Shown here: positions 12,277 through 24,513 of the stretch, in pieces
Layout of the letters: the number at the start of each line of letters is the position of its first letter
Numbering within the stretch: position 1 is the first letter of the stretch
Position numbers and translations under genes: made by a program
Notes under the pieces: model-generated
Told to the model about the DNA's origin: nothing
Databases searched by the model: none
Seen by the model: the letters and a program-made list of their open reading frames with translations, nothing else
Assembly: GCA_031769625.1 (NCBI GenBank)
Contig: JAUIMM010000519.1
Coordinates: 6,753,501 to 6,817,500, forward strand
Length of the DNA: 64,000 nt
Reading direction: 5' to 3'
Source: Taudactylus pleione
Lineage: Eukaryota > Chordata > Amphibia > Anura > Myobatrachidae

Positions 12277-13370
12277 TGGGTGTCACGTTCGCAGCTCATT
12301 AATTTTGAAAAGATCAGCTGTAATAGGCACAAGCTGGAGAGCTATAAGATATGTCATTTTAATAAAAAAGCCAAATCTTAGACAAAAAATATACAAAACA
12401 TATACAGTGTATAGCACTACTAGAGACGCTAACAGCTTATCTGTATAACTCCACTATGGAAGTTCTACAAATGACACCTATCAGGAGACATCCTTTTTTC
12501 AGACTTACTGGAGAAATTGTCATGAAGCCACATCCACATAAATGTTTTGCAGAAAACGAGAAAACTATTGGGAAATACTTCAGCAGTGCCGGAAATGACA
12601 AGACTGCCTGGTGCATCCTCAGGATGTTCTGGGGAGGGGCTGGACACACTGCAGTCTGCATGCCTGGAGCGTCCAAAGGACACGATTCTGGCTGCAGGAT
12701 GATGTTCTAGTCACCCTGATAGCCAGAAGCAGGGCCATGGGGCAGCGATTGTGAGGCTCACTGCTCGCACACCCTTAGTTATGACCCTGTTAACCCTGCA
12801 GTTTGCGCCCTATGTGAAGTTCATAAAAGAGTGGGGGAATCATCTTTAATCCCAAAAAAGTGGCAGATAAGATAACAAGACAGTGTCGAGGCTGTTAGTG
12901 GTCATTACCAATGTATTGGATGCAGTTATATGGTGTCCAATAGATGAATTATTTCAACTGTTATACATGATGGAAAAAAACACTTGGAACTCCCATCTGC
13001 ACTTTCCCATCAATACAACAACTCAACCTACACGTCCCACATCATTTACTAATGTTTCTGCTTTTTACAGAAAATGACAAGAAAAATGACCTGTCTTTAT
13101 TTACCCCTAAATACATTATTATTCATTGGGAGGGGAGTCCCATGGGTACTGCACAATGCTCTGACATTCTTAATGTACTTTTCTCTTAGTCTGCGTTAGT
13201 CTGTGTTATCTCCCATTTATTTAACGTATATTTCTAATTAATTAGCAAAACTCATGGCCATGAGTTTTTAACTTACGTCAAGCTATTTATGGTCAACGAG
13301 CATCATTGAATTTGGCCCCAAGGATTCTTCTGACTAATTTGAGGCCGGAGACAAAAAAAATGAAATACTG

Positions 13371-14622
13371 TATATAGTATGAGGAGTGGCTCTAGACTGC
13401 ACACCCTAATAATGAAAGGTGCTATCAGCTGAGATTATGAAATAGTATGCACAGAAAAGGAGATTGCTGATCATTACTATTCAAATTTGAATATATTTTG
13501 TAATTAAATATAATTTCAGAGGTAGTTGGCATATCAGTGGCCAATGATACGGGCCTGCCCACCAGCTTCCAGGTCACCTCATCGAGCAGGTCCCTAACAC
13601 TCTGGGTTTCACATCTGGGGCGCAGGGCACCCCAAAACCAGCCCAGCCAAGGACCCCCCCCAGGGCATCACACGAAAGAAAGGTGACAGATAAGGGTTAT
13701 AAAGTATCAAGTGTGTGAAGGTAGCTAATGAGTGTTAAAATAGTAACAAAGGCGTCCAGGTCACCTCACCGAGCAGGTCCCTAACACTCTGGGGTTTACA
13801 TCTAGGCACAGATGTACTTATCACTGTTTGAACGGGACTATTGCACTTTACCGCAACCTACCCAGCACGGTTACCACTGGGATGCATGGCTGTTACACAC
13901 TGTTTGTGTGTAAGCTAACAGCTATCTGCCCTGTGCCACTACCACTGGACTGTACAGCTACCACGCACTGCCGAGTGCAGGCTCAGACCGTGTGCAGGCT
14001 CAGACCGTGATCTCTGTGGCCGGCTCAGGGAGTATACAAACAGGTCTCACTTGGAGCATACCCAGTACATCGCTAAGGACCCGTGGCCCATGAATACAGG
14101 AGGATTTCCAGAGGTCTCCAGTACGCTACCTGTGAGTTCCACCTCTGGTTATGGATTAAACGGGAACCTTTACTGCAACCTAAAGCATTATTTAAAATCA
14201 ACGAACTGATACCTTTATACCCGAGCGGTTATGGCTGTAAGACCTGTACTATAAACGGGACATATGCAGCTTGGTGTATCATTTAAGGACAATAAGTGGT
14301 AAGAACCTATTTACTATCATTACTCTACCACTCCGTACGCGGATTTGACTCTGCTTATTAAATAAGAACCACAAGGTGTCAGCTTATTATAATAAAACAA
14401 ACGATACAACATGGAAACTTTTTATATTGTTTGTCTGGCTTTAGAAATATCTATTGCTGTATTATGCCTATTTGTCTTTTTTTTTTTTTTATTAAATCTT
14501 CTAAAGTGATACTGCATATAAATATACATTTTATTGTAAAAAATAAAATAATTTTTTATTCACCCACTGTCTTGGACTAGCGCTCACATATTATCTTTCT
14601 GTATGTTTAGATATAGGGTCTG
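13371..14622 (+). repeat. Tandem duplication, copy 1 (1252-bp unit)
   Basis: This unit is followed head to tail by copy 2. All positions I compared are identical, including a run of 14 T (14477-14490 in copy 1). The unit holds an internal repeated block CAGGTCACCTCA, C/T, CGAGCAGGTCCC at about 13569 and 13757, a (C) run, and an AT-rich right part with AATAAA-like sites. I do not recognise a gene; the 60- and 67-residue frames inside have no known motif. Confidence 0.95.
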
Positions 14623-15874
14623 TATATAGTATGAGGAGTGGCTCTAGACTGCACACCCTAATAATGAAAGGTGCTATCAGCTGAGATTATGAAATAGTAT
14701 GCACAGAAAAGGAGATTGCTGATCATTACTATTCAAATTTGAATATATTTTGTAATTAAATATAATTTCAGAGGTAGTTGGCATATCAGTGGCCAATGAT
14801 ACGGGCCTGCCCACCAGCTTCCAGGTCACCTCATCGAGCAGGTCCCTAACACTCTGGGTTTCACATCTGGGGCGCAGGGCACCCCAAAACCAGCCCAGCC
14901 AAGGACCCCCCCCAGGGCATCACACGAAAGAAAGGTGACAGATAAGGGTTATAAAGTATCAAGTGTGTGAAGGTAGCTAATGAGTGTTAAAATAGTAACA
15001 AAGGCGTCCAGGTCACCTCACCGAGCAGGTCCCTAACACTCTGGGGTTTACATCTAGGCACAGATGTACTTATCACTGTTTGAACGGGACTATTGCACTT
15101 TACCGCAACCTACCCAGCACGGTTACCACTGGGATGCATGGCTGTTACACACTGTTTGTGTGTAAGCTAACAGCTATCTGCCCTGTGCCACTACCACTGG
15201 ACTGTACAGCTACCACGCACTGCCGAGTGCAGGCTCAGACCGTGTGCAGGCTCAGACCGTGATCTCTGTGGCCGGCTCAGGGAGTATACAAACAGGTCTC
15301 ACTTGGAGCATACCCAGTACATCGCTAAGGACCCGTGGCCCATGAATACAGGAGGATTTCCAGAGGTCTCCAGTACGCTACCTGTGAGTTCCACCTCTGG
15401 TTATGGATTAAACGGGAACCTTTACTGCAACCTAAAGCATTATTTAAAATCAACGAACTGATACCTTTATACCCGAGCGGTTATGGCTGTAAGACCTGTA
15501 CTATAAACGGGACATATGCAGCTTGGTGTATCATTTAAGGACAATAAGTGGTAAGAACCTATTTACTATCATTACTCTACCACTCCGTACGCGGATTTGA
15601 CTCTGCTTATTAAATAAGAACCACAAGGTGTCAGCTTATTATAATAAAACAAACGATACAACATGGAAACTTTTTATATTGTTTGTCTGGCTTTAGAAAT
15701 ATCTATTGCTGTATTATGCCTATTTGTCTTTTTTTTTTTTTTATTAAATCTTCTAAAGTGATACTGCATATAAATATACATTTTATTGTAAAAAATAAAA
15801 TAATTTTTTATTCACCCACTGTCTTGGACTAGCGCTCACATATTATCTTTCTGTATGTTTAGATATAGGGTCTG
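14623..15874 (+). repeat. Tandem duplication, copy 2 (1252-bp unit)
   Basis: Identical to copy 1 by eye. Its last seven bases (GGGTCTG, 15868-15874) are the start of the MITE that follows; copy 1 also ends with those bases although no MITE follows it. The left border shares CTG (13368-13370) with the junction, a 3-bp microhomology. Confidence 0.95.
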
Positions 15875-16349
15875 ATTCAGCAAGGATCGCAACATGTTGC
15901 TTTCTGCGCATGCTATGCACCACAGTGCGCGAACACTCCACTGCGATCGGGAGTGCGATCGCTGTCACTACGCAGACCCATCGCAGAGTGATTGACAGAA
16001 AGTACCATTTGAGGTGGTGACGGGAGGGGATTGTTGGCGAAATGCAGGCGTGCCAGTGCGTTTCAACTGCAGTGCCATTTGCAGCTTGTGTACTCACTGT
16101 GTGTGACAAGGTTAGCAATATCTGAGTAAAGTCAGAACTTGTGCAAGTGTGCGTGAGGCTCCGATGGTACTCAATGTTACCGATGGGTTGCAGTCTTGCT
16201 AAGTTTTGCGGATGTGTGTAAGGTAAGGTGGGCGTCCGTTGTGCTGCAACAGCATAGCGATCGCAGAGAATTACCATATCTTCGTAGTGAGACTACGTGT
16301 ACGTAATCACTATTGCAATCGCAGTTGCGATCCGTACTGAATCAGGCCC
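15868..16349. mobile_element. MITE, GGGCCTGATTCAG family, GCAAGGATCGCAA subgroup
   Basis: Starts GGGTCTGATTCAGCAAGG and ends TACTGAATCAGGCCC, flanked by ATA on both sides (15865-15867 and 16350-16352). It overlaps the end of the tandem duplication by seven bases. 16353-16796 is AT-rich, with a short tandem run of ATCATTTATTTATATCAT units at about 16660-16735. Confidence 0.8.
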
Positions 16350-16796
16350 ATAATACGAAAAAATATGGATATTATATTATAATTTGAAGGCCCTATTTTA
16401 ACATTCTTTATGCAGTCATATTACTCATATTTTAATTATAAACTAATGTTATTACTGTATTTAATTAATATACTTTTAAGAAAACGGGTCCTGTCCTATA
16501 TTAACAGAAAATATTTGATAACTCAGTTATAATCTTTCTTTAGTTGAAGGTATGGTACAAGAACATGTTGCGTAACACTTTCTAGAATGTTGCAATTTGT
16601 GCCATATTATGATTATAATAATAACTTTAATTATTATTAGTATTATTTATTCATATTATTATATCATTTATTTATATCATATATCATTTATTTATATCAT
16701 ATATTATTTATATCATATCATTATATTATTCATATATATATATTATACAGTATATCTCTAGAGAAATCTTTGCAATGTGAGATATATATGTACATA

Positions 16797-17249
16797 CAGG
16801 GTGCACATAATTAAACTTTCCCTATTCAGAACCATCTGCAGCTTGATCTTTGGTAGGAAGACTAATAGGACATGGGAAGCAGAATTCCGCTGAAAATGTT
16901 TAATGCAAAAAGTCGCAGATTGGGGGAAAACAGTATGGCACTGTACAATATGAAAACAGCATGAAAATGAACAGATAAATGAATAACAAGACTAAATTGT
17001 AATGAATGATTACCTTTATTGTGTTACACTACTGATAATAATACAATTGTCTGTCCAATTTAACAATGTTTTCACATTGCACTGCGCCATATTTTCCCCA
17101 TCTGTTACTTTTTGCTAATTTTTCTTTCCACAGAAATCCTGCTTCCCATTTCCTAATTAGTTTCCCTACCAAATTTGGTGACATTCTGGTTGTTAGATTG
17201 AGCTACAGTACAGATGGTTCTGAATAGGAGAAGTTTAATTATTATAGTG
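16797..17249. mobile_element. mariner-type MITE with long terminal inverted repeats
   Basis: The left end CAGGGTGCACATAATTAAAC then TTTCCCTATTCAGAACCATCT is mirrored on the right by AGATGGTTCTGAATAGG then AGAAGTTTAATTATTATAGTG. TA dinucleotides flank both ends (16795-16796, 17250-17251), as for Tc1/mariner. Inverted similarity continues inward for well over 100 bp (for example CCTAATTAG / CTAATAGG and the ATTTTCC blocks). No transposase remains. Confidence 0.75.
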
Positions 17250-17631
17250 TAAGACATTTACTGTAAAAAAAAAAAAGGGTGCTTACATAAAGGTAATTTG
17301 TCTGAATGTATGAATGGGAAGCTTTCATAAGTCCAAATGTGCTGTATAAAGGAATAAAGTAGTGACCTACTGAACATTGCACAGCACAAACCATTTCCCA
17401 ATGTCATAATACATTTAGAATATGATTATTTTTAAAATTATTTCCCATCTAGTCACAAATTATTTAACCTCGTTTTAGAAGAAAAAGAGAATCATTAAAT
17501 CATAGTTTATCCAGAGATAGCTTTGCGATTGTGCATAGATGTTGTAGTGTCCTGTAACTGCAGGGAATTACAATGACATTGAACTGCAGTAAATTCATTT
17601 ACTTGTTTTGACATTTTGTCTGGAACATCAG

Positions 17632-17718
17632 GTCAGTGTATCCGGCGAGGTTGGACTCTCTGGGACGTACATCTGAAAGGTGACGATTCACGAGCATTTG
17701 ATGAAATTTGTTTTGAAG
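17632..17718 (+). CDS. Possible host exon, 87 bp, unidentified
   Basis: An 87-bp stretch lies between a T-rich tract ending in an AG acceptor (17630-17631) and a GT donor (17719-17720). One frame reads through and includes QCIRRGWTLWDVHLKGDDS followed by RAFDEICFE, a composition (two Cys, three Trp/Phe, charged residues) more like real protein than the neighbouring AT-rich DNA. Entry phase 2 and exit phase 1 would follow. The open stretch extends only about 46 codons between stops, there is no start, and I recognise no family. It could be chance. It sits in one of the few repeat-poor parts of the window. Confidence 0.25.
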
Positions 17719-18327
17719 GTACAGCAGGCATTGCTTGATCATTGGTCAACATATGTATGCTATATCCCTCAAAGCAACGTCCTGTGTTTAAACTGATGGT
17801 ATTTAAGTTGACATAGAGGCATATCCGATAAGTAAATAAAACCCCATCAGCTCTAATGCTTACAGCAGATGCCTACTACAATGCCTGACCTTCTCCTGTG
17901 ACTTTCACTGTCATCATGAACGGGGAGAATATGAAATACACGCAACCAGCAAAATAAATTATTGTTTTATCTATTTATTTCAAAGTCCAAGTTGTTTTCC
18001 TAATAATCCAAGGGCCTGAATTATATATTTATGAATTCATACCGCCATTTTAAAGACTACTGTAGTCCATTTAAAAAAATGATAAATGTTAAAGCTTATT
18101 CATTCCAAGCAATTTTAAAAACACCTAATTACATGAAAATCTTTGTTTTCCTTAATTTTCTGCAGTTTAACATGCAGCTGTTTGCAGTGTTTGTGAGTAG
18201 TACTTGCCTATTATACACTCACTTGTATGACAAAATGTACTGCCAAATCTGACACAGTTTTATATGCAGTTTGACAAGAATGTTTTTTCCAAAAATATTT
18301 TCATTTGAAATCCAAATGATGCAAAGG

Positions 18328-18540
18328 GACCTATTTATCAATTAATATTTGCAGGATATCCCCCCCAAAACACCAAATACTAGGTATCCCCCGAATGAAT
18401 CGACAGGGGGACCGCAGAAGATATTTTCAATATCTGCTGTGATTCCCCATTTTCAATCACAAAAAAGGCCCCATAGAAACCTATGGGGGCTGCTTATTTG
18501 CCAATTATTTTAAAACCCGATAAATAATAAATATACATCT
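18328..18540. mobile_element. Decayed MITE related to 43350-43515
   Basis: Begins GGGACCTATTTATCAATTAATATTTGCA and includes a CCCCCC run and CATAGAAACCTATGGGGGCTGC. The segment at 43350-43515 carries the same pieces in the opposite orientation (GCAGCCCACATAGAAAC, GATAAATAGGCCC), so both belong to one family. Ends are too decayed for a target duplication. Confidence 0.5.
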
Positions 18541-19244
18541 AAGTAATTGACACAGATTCAAAAAACACTTGGTGCAGTCGAAAGAGTATATATTCCCACA
18601 TTTAACTCACTTTGCACTAGGGGTGTGCACCGGCCACTTTTCGTGTTTTGTGTTTTGGTTTTGGATCTGGATCTTTCTTCGTGTTTTGGATCTGGATTGC
18701 TTTTGCCAAAACCACCCTTTCGTGTTTTGGGTTCTGGGTTTTGTGTTTTGGATCTGTTTTTTTTTTTAAAAAAAGCATAAAAACAGCTTAAATCACAGAA
18801 TTTGTGGGTTTTTCTGCCTCTATGCAATTATTAACCTCAATAACCTTCATTTCCACTCATTTCCAGTCTATTCTGAACACCTCACAATATTGTTTTTATG
18901 GCCAAAAGATTGCACCGAGGTAGCTGGATGACTATGCTAAGCGACACGAGTGGGCGGCACAAACACGTGGCCCATCTAGGAGTGACACTGCAGTGGCAGA
19001 CAGGATGGCAGTTTGAAAAACTAGGCCCCAAACAGTACATACTGCAAAGAAAAAAAAGAGGTGCAAGATGGAATTGTCCTTGGGCCCTCCCACCCACCCT
19101 TATGTTGTATAAATAGGACATGCACACTTTAACAAACCAATCATTTCAGCGCCAGGGTCTGCCACATGACTGTGGCTGAAATGATTGGTTCGTTTGGGCC
19201 CCCACAAAACAAGCTGGCAATTAATGTCCCTGCACAAACTGGCT

Positions 19245-20268
19245 CTACGGAGGCAAGATGTCGTCCTCAACCTCCTCATCCACCGATTCCTTGGATAAAA
19301 CAGGAAAAAGGGATTTAGGTGTCCCTGGACTGCTTACGGTCTTAGCCAAAGTTTCTGAACTTGACAGTAACTTTTTATGAACGCGCTGCAGGTGCCGTAT
19401 AAGGGAGGATATTCCTAGGTGGTTAACGTCCCTACCCCTACTTATTTCACCTTTACATATGGTACATATGGCAAGACAGTTGTTGTCCGGATTTGGATAG
19501 AAATATTGCCAGACCAAAGAGGTGGAATGTTTGGTCTTCTGCCCAGGCATGACCGTGATGGGCTTTTTCATCCCACGGACAACAACTGTCTCCCCCGGAG
19601 CCTGATTTAAACAAACCACATCACCATCAGAATCCTCCTCGCCAACTTCCTCCTCAGTGCCAGCTACACCAGTATCCTCATCCTGTTGTACTTCAACAGT
19701 GACATCTTCAATTTGCATATCAGCAAGTGGACTGTGGGTGCTCCTTTCAGCACTTGCAGGGGCGTGCAAATGGTGGAAAGAGCCACCTCTTCCCGTCCAG
19801 TGCTGGGAAGGTCAGGCATCGCAACCGCCACCACACTTGGACTCTCCTTGGGGATTTGTGATATCTTCTTAGAACGCACAGTTCTTCGCTGTGCTTTTGC
19901 CAGCTTAACTTGTTTGATTTTTTTAGTGGGAGGAGGGCTTCCATTGTCATGTGAAGCTGAACCACTAGTCATGAACATAGGGAAAGACCTTAGCCGTTCC
20001 TTGCCACTCTGTGTCGTAAATGGCATATTGGCAAGTTTACGTTTCTCTTCAGATGATTTAAATTTTTTTTCAAGGTCATTTTCCTGAACTTTGTCATTTG
20101 GGATTGTATGTGCCCTCTACTATGACATTGGGCATAGGCCTTGGCAGACGACGTTGATGGCATGTTATCGTCTATGTCATGACTAGTGGCAGCAGCTTCA
20201 GCACTAGGAGGAAGTGGTTCTTGATCTTTCCCTATTTTATTTTTATCGGAGAAAGTTTGGTCCTCCAT
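19245..20268 (-). pseudogene. hAT transposase N-terminal BED zinc-finger fragment
   Basis: Minus-strand frames encode the start of a hAT transposase. The clear part (19769-19245) has a BED finger: VWQYFYPNPDNN then CLAICTICKGEI and a distal LIRHLQRVH, giving the C-x2-C...H-x4-H pattern of a DNA-binding ZBED domain. It ends with an acidic tail ESVDEEVEDDILPP and a stop. The same tail (ESVDEEDEEDILPP) closes the C-terminal region of hAT element 2, so here the BED region is joined in frame to the last residues of the protein, with the whole catalytic core deleted. Upstream segments (20268-19664) are in other frames, showing frameshifts. It could still give a small DNA-binding protein only if those shifts are bypassed. 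Confidence 0.8.
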
Positions 20269-20339
20269 TTATGTTATATTGATATATACGTGCGGCTAAG
20301 GCGCACACAAACACAGAAAATAATTTTTTATTTTTGTTG

Positions 20340-21640
20340 GAGACTAGTGCACTTTGTGGGTTACACCACCCTTTAAGAAATGAGCCAGCCGGCCCTTTAC
20401 TTAAGGGACACAGGCGCACGCTTGGCGCTGCTCCTTTGTTGATGCACGTGCAGCCACAGTGCACACAATACACAAACACAGAAATTTTTTTTCTATTTTG
20501 TTTGGAGTGCCCTTTGGGGGTCACAGCACCCTTTAACGGACAAGCCAGCTGGCCTTTTACTTATGGGACACAGGCGCACGCTTGGCGCTGCTCCTTCGTT
20601 GATGCACGTGCAGCCACAGTGCACACAATACACAAACACAGAAATTTTTTTTCTATTTTGTTTGGAGTGCCCTTTGGGGGTCACAGCACCCTTTAACGGA
20701 CAAGCCAGCCGGCCTTTTACTTATGGGACACAGGCGCACGCTTGGCACTACTTTGTTGATGCATGTGCGGCTACTGCGCACACAATTCACAAACACAAAA
20801 AAATATATATTTTTATTTTGTTTGGAGTGCCCTTTGGTGGTTACAGCACCCTTTAACGGACAAGCCAGCCGGCCTTTTACTTATGGGACACAGGCGCACG
20901 CTTGGCGCTGCTCCTTCGTTGATGCACATGCAGCCACAGTGCACACAATTCACAAACACAGACATTTTTTTTTAATTTTGTTTGGAGTGCCCTTTGGGGG
21001 TTACAGCACCCTTTAGCAGTCAATCCAGCTGGCCCTTTATTTATGGGACACAGGCGCACGCTTGGCACTACTTTGTTGATGCACGTGCGGCTACTGCGCA
21101 CACAATTCACAAACACACAAAAATATATATATTTATTTTATTTGGAGTGCCCTTTGGGGGTTACAGCACCCTTTAACGGACAAGCCAGCCGGCCTTTTAC
21201 TTATGGGACACAGGCGCACGCTTGGCGCTGCTCCTTCGTTGATGCACATGCAGCCACAGTGCACACAATTCACAAACACAGAAATTTTTTTTTTATTTTG
21301 TTTGGAGTGCCCTTTGGGGGTTACAGCACCCTTTAGCAGTCAATCCAGCTGGCCCTTTATTTATGGGACACAGGCGCACGCTTGGCACTATTTTGTTGAT
21401 GCACGTGCGGCTACTGCGCACACAATTCACAAACACACAAAAATATATATATTTATTTTGTTTGGAGTGCCCTTTGGGGGTTACAGCACCCTTTAACGGA
21501 CAAGCCAGCCGGCCTTTTACTTATGGGACACAGGCGCACGCTTGGCGCTGCTCCTTTGTTGATGCACGTGCAGCCACAGTGCACACAATTCACAAACACA
21601 GAAAAAAAATATTTTTTTTGCACTTGGGGGGAGCACACCT
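20340..21640 (-). repeat. 160-bp tandem array inside hAT element 1
   Basis: Eight units are spaced exactly 160 bp apart: the landmark CACAGGCGCACGCTTGGC starts at 20409, 20569, 20729, 20889, 21049, 21209, 21369 and 21529. Two unit types alternate after the second: type A has GGCGCTGCTCC, type B has GGCACTA with a longer A/TA tract, making a 320-bp higher-order repeat. Long frames through the array are by-products of the period (which is not a multiple of 3), not protein. The array lies in the presumed 5' leader of the transposase gene. Confidence 0.95.
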
Positions 21641-22600
21641 GATGGACAGAGCACCCCCTGGACAACACTACAGCACCCCTTTAGGACTGGGACACTGCAC
21701 AGGACTTTGGAGTGGACACAGCCCCTATGGACAACTGACTGCACAACACAGTCCAGCCAGCCCCTATGGACTTTAAAGGAGTGGACACAGCCCCTATGGA
21801 CAACAGCAGCACAGCACAGCACAGCACTACACTGCACTACACTACACTACACAGCCCAGCCAGCCCTAACTCCCACCCTCCCTCTTCACTGTCCACAGCC
21901 GAGTGAGAAAATGGCGCCGATGCGGGTACCTTATACAGGATCCCAAACCCGCGAGACCCGGAAGGCGGGATGATGACGTTTTGCCTCGATTTCAGATCCG
22001 AGTCAGGCGGGAAAAGTCGAGCCTGACTCGGATCGGCCTCGGATCGGGGGGGCTCGGGGGGGGGGTTCGGATTTCAGAAATCCGAACCCGCTCACCCCTA
22101 CTTTGCACATGACCTGGAACCTACTGTAGTAAATAGATTGCTAAAGAAAAGTGGTGACATCCAGTAACATTCATTGTAGTACAGTACATAATGTGACATT
22201 AAATCTACTTTATTCGTTGGATAAATTGACAGAATTTTTAGACAAAGATTTAAGACCTAGTTTACAGTTACAGTAAATCCAGCTAGAAGGTGCAAATTCA
22301 CATCCTGCCGTGTGTAAGTATCAAGGCAGATAAAGATTGTGAAGAATGGAGAGCAGAATATTAGTTTAATTCAACCAAACAATTAAAAATAATAGAGAAC
22401 TCCAACGTCCTGTAGAGGGTTATTGCTATATTTTCCATTCTGATGGGTCAATTCCAAGCCAATCTGGGTTTAAATGGAAGAATATTTTTGGGCAACACCA
22501 GTACCAAAGTATCTGACAGTTTGGGCAAACAAATTAGCCTAGTAAATCCGCAACTGAGGTAACATTGAACCATTATATCTTCAGTCATTCTTAGAACCTA

Positions 22601-23185
22601 GGGCCTGATTCAGAGCCGCTCGTTCGCTCCGAGCGATGTTTGCACAATTGCGCATGCGTATGGGTTGTAATACGCATGCGCGAACCAGTCATTGCGGTCG
22701 GAAATTGTGTGCTCGCAAAATAGCGAATGCCTGCTAATTTGAGTGACAGAATGAGGCGTTTGTGGGTGGTAACAGGGGAAGGTGCTTGAAAACGGGGAGT
22801 GGAGATCCGAACGCAGGCGTGCCAAACGGTCAAAATGGGCGTTTTAAGGGTGTGCATAATTAACAAAGCAGCGTCATCGACCACATCACTTGGTTGTCTT
22901 TTAGCCTGAACTGCTCGCATGATTGCGGTAGGAAAATCCAACCACAAGCACTGCGAGCAGTTCATACGCCTTTCGATGTACTCGATTAATCTAATAAATA
23001 GCGGAGATGACGTAGTATGCGAGCGGCCAGGGGGCGTTTTTTTAAAAATAGCGAGCGCATGTTTCGTTCGCTCATTCAGACATAGAGGTGTCAACAGACC
23101 GCAAAGAGCGAGTGCTCTATTTAAATATCCGGCCCCTTTTTCTGAACGAGCGAACGCAAATAGCGTCCGGCTCTGAATCAGGCCC
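22601..23185. mobile_element. MITE, GGGCCTGATTCAG family
   Basis: Starts GGGCCTGATTCAGAGCCG and ends CGGCTCTGAATCAGGCCC. Flanks are CTA and TTA, a near match to a 3-bp duplication. The interior includes NRF1-like GCGCATGC palindromes near 22650 and 22675 and a GTGGGTGGTAACAGGGGAAGG block shared with the next copy. Confidence 0.8.
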
Positions 23186-23249
23186 TTAATTTGACTGCAA
23201 ACAATAGTCTGCATTCAGATCAATAAAAAGTAAAAAATACCATGACAAT

Positions 23250-23848
23250 GGCCCTCATTCAGAGCCGCTCGTTAGCGGCAGTACACTCGTTCCGAGCGAT
23301 GTTTGCACATCTGCGCATGCGTACGGTTTTTAGTACGCATGCGCGAACCAGTCAGTGCGGCCGAAAATCGTTGGTACGCAATATAGCGAGGGCCTGCTAT
23401 TTTGAGTGACAGAATGAGGCGTATGTGGGTGGTAACAGGGGAAGGAGCTTGAAAATGGGGAGTGGAGATCCGAACGCAGGCGTGCTTAAAGGTCAAAACG
23501 GGCGTTTTATGGGTGTGTATATTTAAAACAGCAGCGTCATTGACCACGTCACTGGGTTATTTTATAGCCAGAACTGCTCGCAAATTTGTGGTAGCAAACA
23601 CCAACCACAAGAATAGCGAGCAGTTCATACGCTGGTCGATGTACTCGATTAATCTAATAAATAGCGGACATGACGTAGGATGCGAGCGGCCAGGGGGCGT
23701 TTTTAACAAATAAACGAGCGTATGTTTTGCTCGCTCGTTCAGACTTAGAGGTGTGAACAGACTGCAATGTGCGTACGGATCATTTGAATAGCCACCCCTT
23801 GTTTTAAAACGAACGACCACAAATAGCGAACGGCTCTGAATCAGGCCC
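23250..23848. mobile_element. MITE, GGGCCTGATTCAG family (second adjacent copy)
   Basis: Same orientation and closely related sequence to 22601-23185, separated from it by only 64 bp. Ends are GGCCCTCATTCAGAGCCG and CGGCTCTGAATCAGGCCC, flanked by AAT on both sides (23247-23249, 23849-23851). Because each copy has its own flanks, independent insertions are more likely than a tandem duplication. 23852-24469 is AT-rich with nothing recognised. Confidence 0.82.
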
Positions 23849-24469
23849 AATATTCTAAAATATGTGAAAGCATATTTTTTTTCGAAGTAAACAAAGTTTT
23901 TTTTTGAGGTTTAAAAAAACAATACAAAATGAATGTTAAAAAAAGTAAAATAAACATAGCTTGAAAACGATTTTTGGAAATGTGATATTCTCTATGGATA
24001 TACAGCCAAAACAGACATGTAATTATATTGGGAAGGAAAACTCTGAAGTGACTTCTCTTTTCTTTCTAACTTACGGAATTGATTTTCCACTCTAAGGTCA
24101 AAAAATATATGCAAACATTTTTTTGCTCAAATATAGTCCTGGATTTTATTGGATTAAAATGATTTAAAGTAAATGGATTGCATTCACAAGCATATTAAAT
24201 TATGAGGGTATAAAAAGTAATGATCTTGTCAAAGTTGTTGAAGTGGAAAACTGTGAAAGTTATTTTTCAAAACCTCTGTCAGTTTTGTAAACATGTTTGT
24301 CATTGTAATGCCCAATGCTCAATGTCTTTTGCCTATAATTGGTTCACAACTGTATATCAATTGGCAAGGACATAGTAGAAAACAAGCAGTCACTCAATGT
24401 ATTTATTCTTGTCAAAATACTCTAGCAATAAATAAAAGAAAACAAGTGTCAGTACACTAAAAAAATTAT

Positions 24470-24471
24470 AC

Positions 24472-24513
<42 letters not shown>

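Larger units (their letters stand above)
18618..22100 (-). mobile_element. hAT element 1, complete with 8-bp target duplication
   Basis: The element runs from TAGGGGTGTGCACCGG to CCGCTCACCCCTA and is flanked by a perfect 8-bp duplication CTTTGCAC (18610-18617 and 22101-22108), the hallmark of hAT insertion. Coding sense is minus: promoter end at 22100, then a short CAG-rich leader (21650-21870), a 160-bp tandem array, a BED zinc-finger region, and the 3' part with a hairpin at 19137-19196. The catalytic hAT domain is absent, so it depended on another copy. It belongs to the same family as 37477-40221. Confidence 0.93.

Noticed and set aside
12456..12710. 84-codon plus frame and overlapping minus frames
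   Set aside because: No recognised domain or splice context; both strands are open, as expected by chance in this composition.
13828..15538. Identical 60- and 67-codon frames in both tandem copies
   Set aside because: Identity follows from the recent DNA duplication. Composition is not protein-like and no motif is visible.
20340..21640. CRISPR-like array
   Set aside because: The repeat unit fills the whole 160 bp with no unique spacers, in a eukaryotic transposon.
20334..21776. Overlapping ~97-codon frames with MGHRRTLGA-type starts
   Set aside because: They recur every 160 bp because of the tandem array inside hAT element 1; no domain, and the period is not a multiple of three.
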